DNA of 8,956 nucleotides from Endomicrobium sp. (GTDB lineage Bacteria; Elusimicrobiota; Endomicrobiia; Endomicrobiales; Endomicrobiaceae): NCBI GenBank assembly GCA_031264425.1, contig JAISDY010000140.1, forward strand, positions 1-8,956, given 5' to 3'. The notes below the pieces were generated by a model. That model was not told where the DNA came from and searched no databases. It saw only the letters and a list, made by a program, of their open reading frames with translations. The position numbers and the translations under genes were made by a program. Within the stretch, counting starts at the first letter, position 1. Every line of letters begins with the position of its first letter. Below are positions 1-6,200 of the stretch, piece by piece.

Positions 1-214
1 CCGACACCACGATTGGTTTAACTGGGGTTGGTTTAGCTGGGGCTGCTTTAGACGGCGATAACCATTTCTTCGCGCCTACATCCCCGCTCGGACCTTTGCT
101 AGCCGATGATGTCCCTTCACTTCCAGCTTGCGCTGCACTACTGCCAGTTGTTATTCCTATCAACATTATTAAAACAACACCTACCCATCTGCAACACTTT
201 CTACTCAAATTCAT
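1..214 (-). CDS. Secreted Pro/Lys-rich protein, N-terminal fragment with signal peptide (3' end outside window)
   Basis: Seventy-one codons are visible from the ATG at 214, open to the window edge. The start reads MNLSRKCCRWVGVVLIMLIG: a basic n-region (R5, K6, R9), a hydrophobic core (about 11-20) and a small-residue c-region ending SSAAQA. This predicts signal peptidase I cleavage after A30. Cysteines 7 and 8 precede the core, so this is not a lipoprotein signal. The mature start is Ser/Gly-rich (GSEGTSSASKGPSG), then KKWLSPSK, then a Pro/Lys/Ala stretch with the pentads PAKPT and PVKPI, resembling extended spacers in periplasmic or surface proteins. Its functional domain lies outside the window, so no function can be given. 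It lies 58 bases after the giant gene on the same strand, probably in the same transcript, so the two may work together. Confidence 0.85.
   Translation of the reverse strand, partial: MNLSRKCCRWVGVVLIMLIGITTGSSAAQAGSEGTSSASKGPSGDVGAKKWLSPSKAAPAKPTPVKPIVVS
12..56. repeat. Degenerate 15-base tandem repeat in the Pro/Lys-rich segment
   Basis: Two adjacent 15-base units, attggtttaactggg (12-26) and gttggtttagctggg (27-41), match at 13 of 15 positions. A third unit (42-56) matches the second at about 10 of 15. On the minus strand they encode Pro-x-Lys-Pro-x pentapeptides of the secreted protein. The array may continue outside the window. Such units commonly change copy number by slippage. Confidence 0.6.
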
Positions 215-230
215 ACTCCCCCTCCCTCCC
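215..230 (-). promoter_or_regulatory. Ribosome binding site of the secreted-protein gene
   Basis: On the minus strand the bases before the ATG at 214 are GGGAGGGAGGGGGAGT. A GGAGG core lies at 225-221, six bases before the ATG, which is ideal Shine-Dalgarno spacing. This decides the start: another in-frame ATG at 232 (adding MGGRGS) would place the ribosome binding site inside the gene and has only an A-run and AT-rich sequence before it. Confidence 0.8.
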
Positions 231-232
231 AT

Positions 233-272
233 TTTTTTAGTAACGCTTTAAAGTAGTAGGACTAAATTCTAA
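233..272. other. Short intergenic spacer between the two genes
   Basis: Read on the minus strand, the 58 bases from the giant gene's stop to the next ATG hold an AT-rich stretch with the small palindrome CTTTAAAG, a run of seven A's, and then the purine-rich ribosome binding site. I see no GC-rich hairpin followed by T's and no convincing -35/-10 pair, which favours co-transcription of the two genes. Confidence 0.5.
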
Positions 273-3200
273 CTAAGCAGATGCAGCAACTGCTCTTGCG
301 CTGTGGCGTATACTTGTTAAAGCGTCAATTCTTACTTTATTTTCTCTCATCATAGGCATCAATGTTTCCAATTTATCAGATAGCACTCTCTTACCTTTTT
401 TATTATCCTTACTTTCCAATGCTGTTTTTAATTTACCTATATCTATATCTTTAAATAGCTTACCATCGTCAGAAACCATACTTTTCTCTTGTCCTCTGAA
501 CACATCTACAAAGACATGAGCTTTTACACCTATAGTCATATCGGTTATCTCTCGTTGTATAGCATCATAATTATGCTCATCTATCATAGCAGCCACCTCA
601 GGCTTATCTCTAACTATCATTAAAACGCTTGCAACAACTCTTATCAACTCTAAGACTTCGTTAAATTCGTTTTCTTGCAAAGCTCCTTGCACAAACTGGT
701 CAAGAGCTTCTTTATATGTATTAAAAGCTGCTTGCGCTATAGCCTCGTCAGAAAGGTCTCCGACTATATGCAACTCTTCAACATTTTCTACTTCGTCCAG
801 CTTAAGAAAATTTCTCATTTCGCCAATATTTTTAAAATAACACAATGCTTTTAACAAAGCAATCTGCATTTCACCCGGTTTTGTAAATCCTTCGCCAAAT
901 TTACCGACTAGTCTTCTTCCGGCTCCCTCTAAACCCACACTTCTATCCATTTGTGCCTCAACAGGAAGAATGTCTTTAGAGGCTTGGTCTTTAATTCTTG
1001 CCAAATTACCACTGCTATCGGCAAGTTTATTTTCGCCGTCAAAGTATCTATCGTTCGCCAATTGATCTATAGTAATATTCCTATCGCCAGCAACAACTCC
1101 GGAAGTATTCTCTTGTTTTAAAATCCCTTTAAGTCTCTCAATTATAACGCTGTAATTTTTCTCCACTTTAAAATCATTAAACATTACCACAAGCAGATTT
1201 TTAGCCAACTTCTCAAATGCGTCTGAATCTATAAATTCCTGCGTCATGGGATTTTCTTCAAAAATAAGTTTACTGATCGCCTCCATATCCCACTTAAATT
1301 CCTTTGCAACTAATTCCTTACGTTTTGCTTCATTAGGCTCTCTGTCTTTATAGTCTTGTCTCTTAGCATAAAGATTTATTAACTGTTCTTTTAAGCTATC
1401 CATTCTCTTAACCATATCCTTGCCCAAAATCAAAACCTTCTCTTCTTGGCTTAATTCTTCAATAACTGTCCAACTTTTTTGATCAAACATAGTTGGTCGC
1501 TTGCTGTTAAGAGCATCCTTTAATCTTCCGGGACCTTTTATAAAGCCGTATAGATTTTTGCTGACATCCAAACTTCCAGATTCCATTAGTAATGTGGTTG
1601 TTTCTAGTTTTTCAAACTTATTTATGTCTGTTATGTTTAGCTTATCAAACCAATTGCTATCCACTATCTTCTTTATTGAATCAAACTTATTTCCAATTAA
1701 TCCCAAAATACCTCTCGCCATAAGCGGAGATGCTAAAGCCACACCAACACATATGCCTATAGATGCTAAGAGAGGAATAGAAATTGGCACAAAAAGAACG
1801 GAAATGACTGTCATTGCAGTAAGCAATAACCCTGTGCCTACGACAACACCAATCTTCTTCCAATTGAAACTACGTCCATAAGCCAAATTAACCATATCTT
1901 CTCTGGATAACCCTGACATAAACTTATTGAACGTGTCCAGAGACGTGTCCGTTTTGTCATTCGCAAGACCAGCAAATAACATTAAAGGTTTAATATATTT
2001 GGTGAATTCATTTACATTCACCTCATTATCGCCTTCCCCACCGCCTTCGGTACGCTTTATAAATTGCTGTCCAAGGGTAGGGAAAAGATCAAAAATTTCA
2101 GAAATATCAGGTCTTACGGAGTCTTGTAGTTTTCTCATACGGGATTTAGCCATAATACCATGAGGAACTCCCTTAAAAAACGCAACTATTGTTCTAAGAA
2201 TAAGAGTCCATGACGATGTGCTAACTTTTGATTTTAAATTGCCAATCTCTGTCATCTTAGCCAACATAACGTCAACAGTTTTATTGCGTTCAACAATATT
2301 TGTCAAAATTTCGCTATAGCCTTTTATCTCTTCAGGGAAATTAAAATCTTTTGCTAATTTTGCAAGCTCAATTACCATTGCGCTTGGCAAAGTAATTCCA
2401 TATTGTTCAGCCATTTGTTTCTTGGCAGATGAGTGACTTGCTGTCAAAATACCCTGCAGTTGGGCAAGCGACGTTATAACATTTCTTTGATCAGGCGGAG
2501 TCATTTGATACCAACCATACAATTGCTCAACTTGACCGGCGTCCCAAATATCAGCTTTCCAAAAAGCGGTAGTAATATCGTCTGCAAGTTTTGCACAGGT
2601 CTCAAAAGTAAGATTGTCAAAGTTAATATTTAACCCTGCTACTTCACCCAAAACAAATTTACCAAGAGGTCCGTTTGCCAAAAAGTCACGCCAACCTTCA
2701 TCTTTGTTTATAAAACCCTCGGCTATTTTTACAAATAGTCTCCCTTTTTGAGTAAGCTTACCATCAATTGACAATGTAGAATCGCTTGCAATTTTACGTT
2801 TAAAGTCATCTATCATTCTATTTTTTGCATTGCCAGCAAAACTAGTGAACATATCCGTGCTAGAAACTTTTATGTTGGTAGCGTTATTCTTGTTGCTCTC
2901 TTTAATCTTGAGACTTCTGGCATCAAGAGCATCAAAAACAAGGCTCTCGACATTAGTATCAAGTCCTTCATAAGCATGCATGAGACTATTAAGGGTATCT
3001 AATTCTGAATTTTGCCAAAGGAGTTCCGTCAGCTCTTTTGCCATAGCTGCAACTTCTTTAGGATTTTCTGGATTTATGTTAAGATATGTGTTCTTACGTT
3101 CTTCATTTAAACCTAACAAATTAAGCACTGCCATAAAAAACATCAACCATGCCATAGAATTGTCTTTAGAACTTAATCGCTGCTGAATATCCATAAACAT

Positions 3201-6200
3201 CTTGCCCTTTGCAGTTAAAACTTCTTCATTAGCAGCATCATTAGTCACGTACTCAGAGCCAGGAGCATATTGACCGTGAAGAACAGCCATTATTGGAGCT
3301 TCGGCTCTTGACGAATCAAAAGCGTCGGAAGCAGAAGACGTGCCAGCGCTGTCTGCGACAGTTTCTAACGGCATTATATATTGTTCAAAAGAGCGTATTA
3401 TGCCTACAAATTCTACAAGATCTACTGCGGAAGAAAGTCCTTTATCAATAATAGGCTCGTCTCCAAAATAACTTCTTGGATCAAGAGCTAAACTAACGGC
3501 TTCCATATGCTCTTCAACAATTCGCAATTGGGTTTTAAGGTTTTCGTCTCCGGCAAGAACCCCTTTCAATCTTTCAAATCTGTCTTTTACCTCATCGCTG
3601 ACATTGTTAAAAGCTTTCAGCACAACGTCTCTAGGACTTTCAGCTTTCATACTTTCAACACTAAAATTACTTTTATCAAAACCGCCGCGAGATTCAAGAG
3701 CAGCATTTAACTCTTCCTGCACCGCTTCACGCGCGGCGCCTTCTGGCATTGTAGCGACCAAATCTCTAAGCACGCTTAAAACCATTCTATCCCTTATAGA
3801 GTCTGTTACGGCAAATCTTATTGAAGCGTCTATGTCGTATAATGATCTTATGTCTGACACAAAAATCAACATTTCCTTTATTGCCTCGGACGACATATTT
3901 GAAAAATCAATTTTTTGTCCAGATTCTATAAACTTACCAAACAAAGCTTCAGCATTAGAATCTCCCATATACCCGTTCTTATCTTTCCACATCTCAACTG
4001 CTCTTTCCCTAAACATAGCGCTATCCTTAAATGCGTCTATTTGGGCTTTTACTTTATCGCCGCTATATGCCATTATTCTAGTAGTATCCCATCTATTCTC
4101 AGGTCCGCCAGGTCGCCCACTTCTCTTTAATGCTTGAGCCAAATCAGCATCGCTCATCAAATGAGTATCTAACAATACGTTTACAAAATTACCCTGATAG
4201 TCTATTCCGGTAGCACCCATTTCGTTTGCAATTATCAAACGTTTTTTCTCTGTCTTTCCCGCTAAAACGCTTAAACTTTCTTCATTAGGAACAAGAGTTC
4301 CTTTAGAATCAGTCCATTTGCCCTGTCTGTCTGTAAACTCGTATATTTCAAGTTCAAGACCACCGTCTTTAATAGGCTTAGTAAGTAAGTCATAATTTTC
4401 TTCTATAGCTAATCTTATCGTCTCAAAACTAGCTTGAGTTTTTGCAAGAAATAAGAAATTATCAAGTCCTTTAAAATCTCCATTTTCAATAGCAGATTTC
4501 AATTGTTGACCTAATATGCTCATTTGTCCTTGCCCAACTTTCCCATCAAGATTCCAAGCAGCTTTAAACATCTCCACTCCTGCTTTTTCACCGGTTATAT
4601 TGTAAACTGTAGCAGCGCCTGTCCTGTTAATTATAAGCTGCTGCAAACCGTCAACTGTTCCTGAAGCTCCTACCATCACAACATCACGGGCACCTGAATA
4701 AATTGCAGCCAAAGACGTTTGCATGCTGGTTTTACTTGTTTTTGTAGCCTTCTGCATAAAGGGTTTCAGATCGCTTTCGTTTATTTGTCTTTCTAGTCCT
4801 ATCCTCAAAGTAAACCCAAGTTGACGATATATGTCATTAATAACCATATTTTCTTGTATTCCTGTTGAGCCTACAGGTTTCACAGTCCCATCTTGTGAGG
4901 ATATTTGCATACCTCCATTCTCAGAACCAGAAAATAAACCCATTATTATACTGTTTAAACGCCCTTCAGAATTATACCCGTCTTTTTCAGACCATGGTTT
5001 TATTTTTGCAGTTAAATCGTCCCTTAACTTATCAGACATTTTAACCTTTAAAGATGCCGACTGTTCTCCAACAACAGCTATCCAATCGCCCTGAAGAGAA
5101 GCATTTTGAAGTTCTTGCTCTGTTTTAAAGCGCAATACTTTAACCTCTCTGTTTTCACCCAACTCTGGCATAGTAATTTTTGCTTCTGTTACACTATTTT
5201 TACCGGAGGCAAGCATTGCGGCGTATATAGCAGGTGCATTAATAACATTACCTATCTCAACTGCTCTGCCCACCATATACATTTCTGGAGGTTTATTATC
5301 TCCTCCTATAACAGATGCAGTACGCGTAAGAGCCCACAAATGAATTTCGTCTGCAATAACTCTCTTTACACTGTTAAGAACATCGTTGAGAAGTTTTCCT
5401 TGAGCGCCACCTTTGCTTATAGCTTCATTCTTTAAATGTCCTCTTGTAGTTGGGCTCATAATGACAACAGTATCAGGGTCACTATATATCCCTCTAAGAC
5501 CATCTAAATCTGTATCACGTCCTTCAGGTTTGTAATCGTCAATTTTGGCAGCCTTCATACCTAAAGATTCAAATAATTTTCTCGCCGCTTTACCAGAAGC
5601 CGCATAATTATCTAAATCTTCATTTCCAACTAATATTTCTATATTGGCATCTCTGCCCATTAACACTCTTGTAATAACTGCATCTATTGCTATTGAAATT
5701 GTTTTACCGCCTCCCATTCCTACGGCAACATTGTCGTTATGTTGAAAATGTGCGATCATTTCAGATTGGGATGGGCGTAAATTATAATTAACCATTGTAT
5801 TTGCTTGTATCATAAATACCTTTAAAACATTAGCTGCTTCTGTTTCTAAACCATTTTTTTCCATATTAAGCAGTGCGGCACGCAAAAGATCCAAAGTGCC
5901 GTCTGCGAATTTTATAACCTTAATTTTTGAGGGGTCTCTAGAATCGGGGAGACTCTCGGTAATTCTTCCCTCTAAAAATGTTTTTACGAAATTTACAACT
6001 CCTACTTGTCTTAAATAAGCTTTATCTTGTGGAGTAACAGCTCCGCGACTAAATCTATCTATAATAGCAGTGACTTCATCTTTAGTAGCATTGGGACCTT
6101 CTCCTGAAAACATTCTTTGTATACGCGTAAGGTTGTCAGAGTTCTGCAAATATTCCAAACGAGGTAGTAATGCCTCTATATTGTCAGAATAGCCTGAATT

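Noticed and set aside
214..232. Upstream in-frame ATG at 232 as the start of the secreted-protein gene
   Set aside because: The strong GGAGG site lies between the two ATGs with ideal spacing to the one at 214. Starting at 232 would add MGGRGS before a signal peptide that is already complete.
233..272. Possible promoter or terminator between the genes
   Set aside because: Only the 8-base palindrome CTTTAAAG and AT-rich sequence are present. There is no stable hairpin followed by T's and no well-spaced -35/-10 pair.
273..305. The C-terminal tail (ARAVAASA) as a degradation or sorting signal
   Set aside because: Small-residue C-termini can act as protease tags, but the resemblance here is too generic to support a claim.
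3108..3155. Hydrophobic stretch MAWLMFFMAVLNLLGL as a transmembrane helix
   Set aside because: It has only about 16 hydrophobic residues, bounded by polar and charged sequence, and is more likely a buried helix of a soluble domain.
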